This document shows, piece by piece, positions 56,714 to 64,000 of a stretch of DNA of 64,000 bases; positions within the stretch are counted from its first letter, which is position 1, and every line of letters starts with the position of its first letter. The position numbers and the translations under genes are program-made. Source of the DNA: Stappia sp. MMSF_3263 (GTDB lineage Bacteria > Pseudomonadota > Alphaproteobacteria > Rhizobiales > Stappiaceae); assembly GCF_030733745.1 (NCBI RefSeq), contig NZ_JASHIK010000003.1:110001-174000 (forward strand), given 5' to 3'. The notes beneath the pieces were generated by a model. The model was not told the DNA's origin, made no database searches, and saw nothing but the letters and a program-made list of their open reading frames with translations.

Positions 56714-57679
56714 ATGGCCTTGGCCGAAATCCTCATGCTCGGGCGGATGCTGCCGATCGTCGAGACCAGTCTTGACGCGGACTTCACCGTTCACAAGGTT
56801 GCCGCCGCCGATGTGGCATCGCTCGATCCGGAGCTGTGCGCCAGGGTTCGTGCGGTGGCGGGCGGTGCGCATGTTCCGGTCAATGCGGAGCTCGTCGACA
56901 GGCTGCCGGCTCTGGAGATCGTCGCCAATTTCGGCGTCGGCTACGATTCCGTTGACGCGCGCTACTGTGCCGAGAAGGGTGTGTGCGTGACCAACACGCC
57001 CGACGTGCTGACCGAGGAAGTCGCGGACACCGCGCTCGGGCTGTTGCTGATGACGGCACGCGAGTTTGGCGCGGCGGAGCGCTACCTGCGCGCCGGCCGC
57101 TGGACGGGCGGCCCCTATCCGCTGACACGCGCCACCTTGCGCGGTCGCAAACTCGGCATCCTGGGGCTTGGCCGGATCGGCAAGGCGATCGCGGCGCGCG
57201 CCGAGGCGTTCGGGCTGGAGATCCACTATCACGGCCGGTCGCGCCAGCAGGGCGTCGCCTACACTTATCACGACAGCCTGGAAGGCCTGGCGCGGGCCTG
57301 CGACACGCTGATGGTCGTGGCGCCGGGCGGCGCGGAAACGCGCGGCATCGTCAATGCGCAGGTCCTCAAGGCGCTGGGCCCGGAGGGGATCGTGATCAAT
57401 GTCGGGCGCGGCACGGTGATCGACGAGGCGGCGCTGATCACGGCGCTGCAGGATGGCACCATTCTGTCCGCCGGTCTCGACGTGTTCGAGGACGAGCCGC
57501 GCGTGCCCCAGGCCCTGATCGACATGGACCGGGTGACGCTGCTGCCGCATGTGGGATCGGCCTCGCGTCATACCCGCGACGGGATGGGCCGGCTTGTCGT
57601 CGACAATCTCCTGTCGTGGTTCCGCGAAGGCAAGCCGCTGACGCCGGTTGCCGAGACGCCGTTCGTCAAGCGCGGTTAA
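56714..57679 (+). CDS. D-isomer-specific 2-hydroxyacid dehydrogenase (glyoxylate/hydroxypyruvate reductase-like)
   Basis: 321 residues. The NAD(P) site is LGLGRIGKAIAARAEAFG. Catalytic residues are in place: Arg in GGAETRGIVN, Glu in DVFEDEP and His in LLPHVGSAS; NVGRGTVIDEAAL is the third signature. The loop VNVGRG-type and length suit GhrB-like hydroxypyruvate/glyoxylate reductases. It shares a strand with the LacI regulator just upstream. A CtrA-type site overlaps the region right after its stop. Confidence 0.9.
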   Translation: MALAEILMLGRMLPIVETSLDADFTVHKVAAADVASLDPELCARVRAVAGGAHVPVNAELVDRLPALEIVANFGVGYDSVDARYCAEKGVCVTNTPDVLTEEVADTALGLLLMTAREFGAAERYLRAGRWTGGPYPLTRATLRGRKLGILGLGRIGKAIAARAEAFGLEIHYHGRSRQQGVAYTYHDSLEGLARACDTLMVVAPGGAETRGIVNAQVLKALGPEGIVINVGRGTVIDEAALITALQDGTILSAGLDVFEDEPRVPQALIDMDRVTLLPHVGSASRHTRDGMGRLVVDNLLSWFREGKPLTPVAETPFVKRG

Positions 57680-57685
57680 ACAAGC

Positions 57686-57700
57686 TTAACGAAGCGTTAA
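57686..57700 (+). promoter_or_regulatory. CtrA-type box TTAA-N7-TTAA
   Basis: TTAACG-AAG-CGTTAA is both a perfect dyad and an exact match to the CtrA full-site consensus. It lies just past the dehydrogenase stop and about 205 bases before the Inh-family gene. Another TTAA (57676-57679) lies six bases upstream. Such A/T-rich words are rare by chance in this GC-rich region. Binding is inferred only. Confidence 0.45.
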
Positions 57701-57903
57701 TGCATTGGCGTCATTCTGCGAGAGTTGCAGGACAGGCGACAGACAGGGGCCGGTTGCAATGCAATCGCCCGTGAGACCCTTCCGGCAACGACCGCAGGAT
57801 GGCGGGCGGCAGGCTGCCGACTCGCGATCCGCCTGATGTCGCGCCAGATACCGGCCAGCGGAACCATCCGGCCGGATCCCGCGCAAGCAGCGGAGCCTTT
57901 GTC

Positions 57904-58344
57904 ATGGGCCGTTCTCTCAGCCGCCTTGGCGCTCTTCTCAGTGCCGCGCTCTTCTCACTGGTTTTCTTCGGCACGGGATTGGTCGGCGCGGAGACGGTGG
58001 AGCATGGGCTTGCCGGGCCCTGGCGCCTGGCGGACGAGGTGTCCGGCGCCAGTTGCGCGCTCTATCTGCATGCCGAACAGGTGGGAGGCGCGGCGCCGGC
58101 CGGCCTCTTCCGCGCCGAGGTGACGTCCTGCGGCGCCGACCTGGCCTCCGGCATGGCCTCCCTTTCCTGGCGCACCCTTCCGCAGGGCGGCATGGAACTG
58201 GTCGCCCCGGATGGCGCCCTGATCGCGGCCTTCGATGTGGGCGAGCGCGAAGGGTTGTCCTCCATCGCGCCCGCCGGCGTTTTCCTCGTCCTGATGCCGG
58301 AAGCGCCGGTCGAGCTCTCGAGCCTCATTCCCGGCGCTCGCTGA
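57904..58344 (+). CDS. Inh/AprI-family periplasmic protease inhibitor
   Basis: 146 residues. A signal peptide ends about residue 30 (LVGAET). The mature part opens GLAGPWRLADEVSGASCALYL, matching the Inh/OMP19-type metalloprotease-inhibitor domain, with a second cysteine in VTSCGADL that likely forms the family disulfide. These proteins guard the producer against its own secreted metalloprotease or host proteases. No protease gene lies nearby, so its target is unknown. GGAG eight bases upstream supports the ATG at 57904. Converges on the aminotransferase gene. Confidence 0.82.
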   Translation: MGRSLSRLGALLSAALFSLVFFGTGLVGAETVEHGLAGPWRLADEVSGASCALYLHAEQVGGAAPAGLFRAEVTSCGADLASGMASLSWRTLPQGGMELVAPDGALIAAFDVGEREGLSSIAPAGVFLVLMPEAPVELSSLIPGAR

Positions 58345-58362
58345 CACGACGGGAGCAGGCAA

Positions 58363-59541
58363 CTAGCCGCGCGGCTGCGACAGGAACTCGCCCATGCGCT
58401 GCAGCGCAAGCGCGATGTTGTCCGCCGAGTTGGCATAGGACAGGCGGATATATCCCTCGCCCAGGATGCCGAAGTCCGGCCCGCCGATAACGGCGACGCC
58501 TGCCTCCTCGAGCAGAGCGGAGGCAAGCGGTTTCGCCTTCCAGCCCGTACCGGAAATATTGGGGAATGCGTAGAAGGCGCCCATCGGCGTGCGCGCCGAC
58601 ACGCCGGGCAAGGCGTTCAGCCCCTCGACCACCAGCTTCCGGCGCTTGTCGAACTCCACCATCATGGCCGCGACCGCGTCCTGCGGCCCCTCGAGCGCGG
58701 CGAGACCGGCGAACTGCGCCGGCGCGTTGACGCAGGACCAGCAGTTGACGGCGAGCTTTCGGGCCTTGTCGATGAGCTGGTCCGGCCAGACCGCATAGCC
58801 CATCCGCCAGCCGGTCATGGCATAGGTCTTCGACCAGCCATCGAGCAGGATCAGCCGGTCGCGGATCGCCTCGAATTCCAGCAGCGAGCAATGCACGGCG
58901 CCGTCATAGGTCATCTGCCCGTAGATCTCGTCGGACAGGATGGCGATGTCGGGGCGCGTCTCCAGCCCTGCGACGAGCTTCTCGATCTCGGCGCGCGGGG
59001 TGACGCCGCCGGTCGGGTTGGCGGGCGAGTTGAGAATGACGAGGCGCGTGCGCGGCGTCAGCAGGGAGAGGGTTTCCTCGGCCGAAAAGGCGAAATCGTT
59101 TTCCTCGCGGATCGGCACGGGCACGGGCGTTGCCCCGGTGAACTCGATCATCGAGCGGTAGATCGGGAAACCGGGGTTCGGATAGAGGATCTCGGCGCCA
59201 GGCTCACCGAACATCAGGATCGCCATGAACATGGTGACCTTGCCGCCGGGCACGACCACCACATTGTCCGGATTGACCGATGCTCCACGGCGTCGGTCGA
59301 TGTCGGCGGCGACGCCTTCGCGCAAGGGAAGGATGCCGGTCGCCGGCGTGTAGCCGTGATGACCGTCCTGCAGCGCCTTCACGGCCGCCTCGACCACGTG
59401 TTCAGGCGTGCGGAAATCGGGCTGCCCGATGCCCAGATTGATGATATCGCGTCCCTGTGCGGCGAGCGCGGTGGCACGGGCGAGGACGGCGAAGGCATTT
59501 TCCTCGCCGATCCTGTTGAAGCCCTCGATCGTTTTCAGCAA
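58363..59541 (-). CDS. Class I pyridoxal-phosphate aminotransferase
   Basis: 392 residues. PLP-binding lysine K238 is in DGWSKTYAMTGWRMGY; NPTGG, the SDEIYG strand and the arginine in YIRLSYANS are the other class-I hallmarks. Motif spelling resembles the aspartate/aromatic-type enzymes with broad specificity. The start is TTG at 59541, preceded by GGGAG six bases upstream; longer frames are basic and not family-like. Divergent from ogt. Substrate is not resolved by sequence. Confidence 0.88.
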   Translation of the reverse strand: MLKTIEGFNRIGEENAFAVLARATALAAQGRDIINLGIGQPDFRTPEHVVEAAVKALQDGHHGYTPATGILPLREGVAADIDRRRGASVNPDNVVVVPGGKVTMFMAILMFGEPGAEILYPNPGFPIYRSMIEFTGATPVPVPIREENDFAFSAEETLSLLTPRTRLVILNSPANPTGGVTPRAEIEKLVAGLETRPDIAILSDEIYGQMTYDGAVHCSLLEFEAIRDRLILLDGWSKTYAMTGWRMGYAVWPDQLIDKARKLAVNCWSCVNAPAQFAGLAALEGPQDAVAAMMVEFDKRRKLVVEGLNALPGVSARTPMGAFYAFPNISGTGWKAKPLASALLEEAGVAVIGGPDFGILGEGYIRLSYANSADNIALALQRMGEFLSQPRG

Positions 59542-59684
59542 TGGTTTCTCCCGGTCTCGCCAGCGCCGCCGCCGTGAGTGTCGAGGGGCTGCGCGTTGCC
59601 GTTGTTTTAGCCGGACGGAGCGGATTGCGAAAGCCGGTCGCCGGCCGTGCACCGTCCTTTGCCGGGGCATCTGGAGGAGAAGTC

Positions 59685-60140
59685 ATGGCCGCCATGCATA
59701 TCGAGACGCCGGTCGGCACGCTCGAGGTCGAGGAGCACGAGGGGGCGATCGTGCGGCTGACCTGGGGCCGGGCGCGGGAGGAAAGCCCGACGCCGCTGCT
59801 GGAGGAGGCGCTTCGTCAGATCGGGGCCTATTTCGACGGGACATTGCGGGACTTCGACCTGCCATTGGCTCCGGCGGGAAACACATTCCAGCAATCGGTG
59901 CACCGCGAGATGCTGGCGATCCCCTATGGCAGCACGCGCAGCTATGGCGAGATCGCCGAGCGGCTTTCCACCTATGGCCAGCCGGTGGGGCAGGCCTGCG
60001 GGGCCAATCCGATACCGCTGATCATTCCCTGCCACCGGGTTCTCTCGGCAACCGGTCTCGGCGGCTATTCCGGTGCGGGCGGCCTCGACACGAAGATCGC
60101 GCTTCTGAAGCACGAGGGCGGCTTTCCGTTCCTGCTGTGA
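59685..60140 (+). CDS. ogt: Methylated-DNA--protein-cysteine methyltransferase
   Basis: 151 residues. The suicide cysteine C116 is in IPCHRVL; the RSYGEIAERL helix-turn-helix region and GANP precede it. It removes alkyl groups from O6-methylguanine directly, with no Ada-type N-terminal domain. GGAGGAG sits just before the ATG at 59685. Followed by the COG0523 gene 156 bases downstream. A complete, ordinary enzyme. Confidence 0.93.
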   Translation: MAAMHIETPVGTLEVEEHEGAIVRLTWGRAREESPTPLLEEALRQIGAYFDGTLRDFDLPLAPAGNTFQQSVHREMLAIPYGSTRSYGEIAERLSTYGQPVGQACGANPIPLIIPCHRVLSATGLGGYSGAGGLDTKIALLKHEGGFPFLL

Positions 60141-60296
60141 CGCCCGCGACGGTCATCCGGAGCACGGCTTTTGCCAAGACCACGAAATTTCGGTAGTCCC
60201 AAGGCAACGACACCCCATATCCTCCGGCAAAGGCCGCCGGCATCGACCCGATCGGTGCACCGCCGGCCCGCGCGGACGCGAACCCAGGCAAGACCC

Positions 60297-61358
60297 ATGA
60301 CCCTCTCCCAGGACAGCAAGATCCCCGTCACCGTGCTGACCGGCTATCTCGGCGCCGGCAAGACGACGCTTCTCAACCGGATCCTCAGCGAGAATCACGG
60401 CACCCGCTATGCCGTCATCGTCAACGAGTTCGGCGAGATCGGCATCGACAACGACCTTCTCGTGGAATCCGACGAGGAAATCTTCGAGATGAACAACGGC
60501 TGCATCTGCTGCACCGTGCGCGGCGACCTGATCCGCACGGTGGAGAACCTGATGAAGCGGAAAGGTTCGTTCGACGCGATCGTTGTCGAGACGACCGGTG
60601 TTGCCGATCCGGCTCCTGTCGCGCAGACCTTCTTCATGGACGAGGACGTGCGGGCCAAGGCGAAGCTCGATGCGGTCGTCGCCGTGGTCGACTGCCGGCA
60701 TGTGCTTGCCCGGCTGGCCGACACGTCCGAGGCGGAAGACCAGATCGCCTTTGCCGACGTGATCCTGCTCAACAAGACCGATCTTGTCACCGCCGAGGAA
60801 CTGAAGGCGGTGGAAGCCCGGATCCAGGCGATCAACCCTTACGCGGTGCTGCATCGGAGCGAGCGCTGCGCCGTGCCGCTCGACAGCGTCCTCAACCGGG
60901 GTGCTTTCGATCTTGACCGGATCCTGTCGCTCGATCCGCATTTCCTTCAGGAGGCCGAGCACAGCCACGAATGCGGCCCCGATTGCGATCACGACCATCA
61001 CGATCATGATCACGGCCATGACCACCATCACGGGCACGGCCACCATCATCACGACGAGGGGACGCATTCGGTGAAGAGCGTGTCGATGACGGCCGGCGAG
61101 CTCGATCCGCAAGTGTTCTTCCGCTGGATCGGCGACATGACCCAGACCCAGGGTCCCAACATTCTCCGCCTGAAGGGCATCATGGCGTTCCAGGACGATC
61201 CCCAGCGTTATGTGGTGCAGGGCGTGCACATGATCGTCGAAGGCGATCACCAGCGCGACTGGAAGGAGGGCGAGGCGCGTGTCAGCCGGCTGGTGGTGAT
61301 CGGCCGCGAGCTCGACTTCGACGCCATCCAGACGGCTTTCAAGGCCTGCGAGGCCTGA
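60297..61358 (+). CDS. COG0523/CobW-family GTPase with histidine-rich metal loop
   Basis: 353 residues. P-loop at 15-23 ([10 protein letters not shown]), the metal-binding C69-I-C71-C72 motif, and NKTD at 159-162 for guanine specificity. A histidine-rich stretch (about 222-257) carries some twenty His with Asp, and may store or deliver zinc. The C-terminal domain is of CobW type. These G3E GTPases act as metal chaperones or in zinc homeostasis. It is in a row with a WD40 protein (six bases downstream) and a DUF2937 protein. I saw no clear Zur palindrome upstream. Confidence 0.88.
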   Translation: MTLSQDSKIPVTVLTGYLGAGKTTLLNRILSENHGTRYAVIVNEFGEIGIDNDLLVESDEEIFEMNNGCICCTVRGDLIRTVENLMKRKGSFDAIVVETTGVADPAPVAQTFFMDEDVRAKAKLDAVVAVVDCRHVLARLADTSEAEDQIAFADVILLNKTDLVTAEELKAVEARIQAINPYAVLHRSERCAVPLDSVLNRGAFDLDRILSLDPHFLQEAEHSHECGPDCDHDHHDHDHGHDHHHGHGHHHHDEGTHSVKSVSMTAGELDPQVFFRWIGDMTQTQGPNILRLKGIMAFQDDPQRYVVQGVHMIVEGDHQRDWKEGEARVSRLVVIGRELDFDAIQTAFKACEA

Positions 61359-61363
61359 CGGCA

Positions 61364-62350
61364 ATGGTCAGTGTCGCTCCTCTCGATCCCGGCGGATATG
61401 TCGTCGCGACCACGTTTCTTGGCGAGCAGCCTGTCTTTGCCGTCGGCGACGGCCTTGTCGTCATGCTCACGGATGCCGGCGAACGCCGGATCACCCTGCA
61501 CGAGGGCGGCCTGCTCGCCGCCTGCCGGTCGCTGGAGGGGGATGCGCTCATCACCGGCGGGGACGATGGTACCGTGCGGCGGATGTCGGCGGACGGATCG
61601 CACGAGACCCTGGCGGAGCTGCCGCGCAAGTGGATCGACCTGCTCGCCGCCGGTCCGCAGGGCAGCGTCGCCTTGGGCGCGGGCCGCATCGCGCAGGTAC
61701 GGCTGGCCTCTGGCGAGATCCGCGATTTCTCGCAGGACCGGGCCGTTGGCGGCCTGGCCTTCGCGCCCAAGGGCCTGCGGCTGGCGGTCGCCCGCTACGA
61801 CGGCGCCACGTTGCAATTCGTCAATGCCGCCGCCCAGGCCCAGGAGCTTGCCTGGAAGGGTGCGCACAAGGGCGTCGTGTTCTCGCCGGACGGCAAGTAT
61901 CTGGTGACATGCATGCAGGAAAACGCGCTGCATGGCTGGCGGCTTGCCGACGGGCAGGACATGCGCATGACCGGTTACCCGGGCAAGGTGAAGTCGGTGA
62001 GCTGGTCGGCGAAGGGGCGCTATCTGGCGACATCGGGCGCCAACGCGGCGATCCTCTGGCCGTTTTTCGGCAAGACGGGACCGATGGGTCAGCAGCCGTT
62101 GCAGCTCGGCGCGCGCTCGGACCAGCTTGTCACCCATGTGGCCTGCCATCCGGAAGAAGAGGTTGTCGCGATCGGCTACCAGGACGGCATGGTGCTGGCG
62201 GTCCGCTTTTCCGACAATCGGGAAGTGCTGTTGCGACGACCGGGCGAGGGGGAGATCAGCGCGCTCGCGTGGGACCAGGCCGGGTTCCGCCTGGCATTCG
62301 GGACAAGTGCCGGCGAGGCCGGGATAATCTCCCTCGACGGATCCGGGTAA
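61364..62350 (+). CDS. WD40-repeat protein next to a metal GTPase
   Basis: 328 residues, with short-period beta-propeller repeats recognisable as DGTVRRM, RIAQVRLASG, KGLRLAVARYDGA, SPDGKYLV and SAKGRYLATSGANAAILW. No signal peptide. It begins six bases after the COG0523 gene, an association seen in other alphaproteobacteria, which suggests a joint role in metal delivery or assembly. The partner protein is not known. Confidence 0.8.
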   Translation: MVSVAPLDPGGYVVATTFLGEQPVFAVGDGLVVMLTDAGERRITLHEGGLLAACRSLEGDALITGGDDGTVRRMSADGSHETLAELPRKWIDLLAAGPQGSVALGAGRIAQVRLASGEIRDFSQDRAVGGLAFAPKGLRLAVARYDGATLQFVNAAAQAQELAWKGAHKGVVFSPDGKYLVTCMQENALHGWRLADGQDMRMTGYPGKVKSVSWSAKGRYLATSGANAAILWPFFGKTGPMGQQPLQLGARSDQLVTHVACHPEEEVVAIGYQDGMVLAVRFSDNREVLLRRPGEGEISALAWDQAGFRLAFGTSAGEAGIISLDGSG

Positions 62351-62366
62351 CAGGAAGGTTCGCCAC

Positions 62367-62861
62367 ATGATCGCACGAACGCTCGCGCTGGCGCTTGCCC
62401 TGGTCGGCGGTGTGACCACCTCGCAGCTTCCCGAATTCGCGCAGCAGTACCGGCAGCGCCTCGGCGGTGCGATCGATGCGCTGACCCAGGTGGTGGACGA
62501 CTTCCGCGAGGATGCGGCCCGCCAGGGGCTCAGCATGCAGGAGGCGATCGGCCGGCTATCGCGGACCAGCGACGATTTCGTCGCCACCCAGGGCGCACGC
62601 GTCGAACGCTCGGTCGAACGGCTCGATGCCCTGGTGCGTCAGCGCGATGCCTTGCGCGAGGCGGGGCCGTTCCAGCGCCTCACCGTGTTCCTGCGCGATC
62701 TCGATCCGCAACTGGCGCAGGCGACATTCGAGGATTTCGAACCGGCGGTTCCGGCAACAGCGGAAGGCGCGGTCGCCGCCGGCGGCGGGTTCCTGGGCCT
62801 GTTGCTGACATTCGGCCTGCTTGGCCGGATCGTCCGGCGGATGCGGCGCAGGCCCGGTTGA
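62367..62861 (+). CDS. DUF2937 membrane protein
   Basis: 164 residues. The N-terminal helix (about 3-20) is followed by SQLPEFAQQYRQRLGG, a family signature, then a coiled-coil-like segment and a C-terminal helix (about 135-157) with a basic tail. Its central DLDPQLAQATFEDFEPAVP stretch also fits DUF2937. Function is unknown. It lies 16 bases after the WD40 gene. Confidence 0.75.
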   Translation: MIARTLALALALVGGVTTSQLPEFAQQYRQRLGGAIDALTQVVDDFREDAARQGLSMQEAIGRLSRTSDDFVATQGARVERSVERLDALVRQRDALREAGPFQRLTVFLRDLDPQLAQATFEDFEPAVPATAEGAVAAGGGFLGLLLTFGLLGRIVRRMRRRPG

Positions 62862-62883
62862 ACCGGGCGGGAAAGGGCGAACC

Positions 62884-63792
62884 ATGGATACACTCAGCCG
62901 GATGCGCTGCTTTCTCAAGGTGGTCGATGCGGGCGGCTTTTCGGCCGCGGCACGCGAGCTTGGCCGCTCGAAGGCGCTTGTGTCGAAATACGTGGGCGAA
63001 CTGGAGGACGAACTCGGCGCCCGGCTGCTCAACCGGACGACCCGGCAGATCTCGATGACCGAGGTCGGCCATGCCTTCTACAAGGAGGCGAGCGACATCC
63101 TCACCCGTATCGATGACCTGAAGGCCTCGATCCAGAACACTCACCAGCAGGCGCGCGGCACGCTGCGCGTTTCCGCGCCGCGTTCGATGGGCGACGATTT
63201 CCTCAATCCGGCGATCATGGCGTTTCTCGTCGCCGAGCCGGAGATCTCCATCGACCTGCGGCTGGAGGATCGGTTCGTGGATCTGGTGGAGGAGGGGTTC
63301 GACGCGGCGATCCGGGTGACGGAACTGACCGATTCCAGCCTGATCGCGCGCAAGCTGGCGCCGTTCCGAGGTGTGGTGTGTGCTTCGCCCGAGGCGATTG
63401 CCCGCTTTGGCCGGCCCGTTCATCCGCAGGACCTTGCCGACCTGCCCTGCATCATCGACAACAACTACCGCTTCCGGAACAACTGGCAATTCCAGGTCGA
63501 GGGGGCCCGCATCAACGTGCCCGTCAAGGGCAGGGTGGAGGTGAACAGCGCCCAGGCGGCGCGTGTCGCCGCGCTGGAGGGGCTCGGCTTCCTGCGCACC
63601 CCTTATGCTTTCGTGCACAAGGAAATCAGCGAAGGCCGGCTGGAGCAGATGCTGTCCGATTTCCATCCCGACGGGCAGGCGATCTATGTCGTCTACCCGC
63701 ATCGGCGGCACCTTTCTGGAAAGGTGCGCACCTTTGTCGATTTTCTTGGCGAGTGGTTCGCCGAGAAGCGTCGCCGGGGCGAGGTGTGCTGA
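62884..63792 (+). CDS. LysR-family transcriptional regulator
   Basis: 302 residues. N-terminal winged HTH: FLKVVDAGGFSAAARELGRSKALVSKYVGELE. The effector domain follows from about 90, with RVSAPRSMG and a final dimer-type fold. The CrgA-like spelling suits a regulator of oxidative or aromatic metabolism. Its neighbours give little hint; it is convergent with a Leu/Val-dehydrogenase gene. AAAGGGCG upstream supports the ATG at 62884. Confidence 0.88.
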   Translation: MDTLSRMRCFLKVVDAGGFSAAARELGRSKALVSKYVGELEDELGARLLNRTTRQISMTEVGHAFYKEASDILTRIDDLKASIQNTHQQARGTLRVSAPRSMGDDFLNPAIMAFLVAEPEISIDLRLEDRFVDLVEEGFDAAIRVTELTDSSLIARKLAPFRGVVCASPEAIARFGRPVHPQDLADLPCIIDNNYRFRNNWQFQVEGARINVPVKGRVEVNSAQAARVAALEGLGFLRTPYAFVHKEISEGRLEQMLSDFHPDGQAIYVVYPHRRHLSGKVRTFVDFLGEWFAEKRRRGEVC

Positions 63793-63796
63793 GCGC

Positions 63797-64000
63797 TCAG
63801 GCGGCCGCGAGACGTTCCTCGGCGATGCGGTCGGCGACGTTCTGCGTCGGCAGGCCGCGCTGCCCGGCCCTTTCGTAGATGCGCATCAGCGTCGCGCCGA
63901 TGGCCTCCACCTTCTCGCGCACCAATCGGTCGTCCCCACCAGGGGCGGCGAGCGCGATGGAAATCACGCCGCCGGCATTGATGGCATAGTCTGGCGCATG
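63797..64000 (-). CDS. Leucine/valine-type amino acid dehydrogenase, C-terminal part
   Basis: Reading on the minus strand, the last 67 codons are inside the window. The fragment opens YAINAGGVIS, the NAGG segment found near the end of the NAD-binding domain of Glu/Leu/Phe/Val dehydrogenases, and ends with helical VREKVEAIGATLMRIYERA and a short tail. The rest of the gene lies beyond position 64000. It converges on the LysR gene, four bases apart. Confidence 0.75.
   Translation of the reverse strand, partial: HAPDYAINAGGVISIALAAPGGDDRLVREKVEAIGATLMRIYERAGQRGLPTQNVADRIAEERLAAA

Noticed and set aside
54761-57571. Very long open frame on the minus strand across EamA, LacI and the dehydrogenase
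   Set aside because: Antisense to three genes with clear domain motifs; its protein is rich in Arg, His, Gln and Asp and resembles no family, as expected for shadows in GC-rich DNA.

Overview
The window looks like a chromosomal segment of a GC-rich alphaproteobacterium, probably of the order Hyphomicrobiales (Rhizobiales). This rests on gene content: TRAP and ABC uptake operons with local regulators, a DctB/DctD pair, a COG0523 GTPase beside a WD40 protein, a DUF2937 protein, a ROK-controlled xylose importer and one CtrA-type box. Genus is not resolvable by eye. I saw no rRNA, tRNA, CRISPR array, transposase or prophage gene. Genes are tightly packed, with many ATGA/TGATG stop-start overlaps.
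Layout. 1-2.8 kb: end of bioY, an acyl-CoA ligase and a thiolase-like protein, resembling the Bacillus yhfUTS biotin-linked operon. 2.8-7.3 kb (minus): ROK regulator, di-haem peroxidase-like protein and CRTAC1-like protein, joined by 4-base overlaps. 7.5-10.8 kb: xylFHG. 10.9-14.9 kb: otsB, a GH15 glucosidase/trehalase and otsA. 15-16.8 kb: hppD divergent from an Lrp-type regulator across a perfect dyad. 16.8-19.3 kb: DUF533 protein and a GMC oxidoreductase. 19.4-26.1 kb: dctB-dctD followed by a sigma-54 promoter and dctPQM. 26.2-30.8 kb (minus): SCP2 protein, sugar-acid dehydratase, and copper ATPase with a CueR-type promoter. 31.1 kb: DUF5701 protein. 31.8-37.6 kb (minus): five-gene peptide-type ABC importer. 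37.8-40.7 kb (minus): ArgE-like deacylase and a membrane/ferredoxin/adenylyl-cyclase fusion. 41-53 kb: an apparent nitrogen-heterocycle uptake and breakdown island (creatininase-family protein, 8-oxoguanine-deaminase-like protein, atypical Rid protein, ABC importer, cytosine-deaminase-like amidohydrolase, FAD oxidase, two quinone reductases, MarR). 53-58 kb: chrA, EamA exporter, LacI regulator, 2-hydroxyacid dehydrogenase. 58-64 kb: Inh protease inhibitor, aminotransferase, ogt, COG0523-WD40-DUF2937, LysR, and the end of a Leu/Val dehydrogenase.
How it fits together. Most of the window handles scavenging and catabolism, with each transporter beside its regulator or enzymes. Two good sigma-54 promoters stand out: one before dctP, explained by DctD, and one before the heterocycle importer, suggesting nitrogen control. 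Every transport operon that begins with a binding-protein gene has a strong hairpin just after that gene, probably to keep binding protein in excess. The most novel-looking items are the predicted redox-sensing cyclase (38994-40670), the sigma-54 heterocycle island, and the thiolase-like biotin-operon protein that lacks its second catalytic cysteine.
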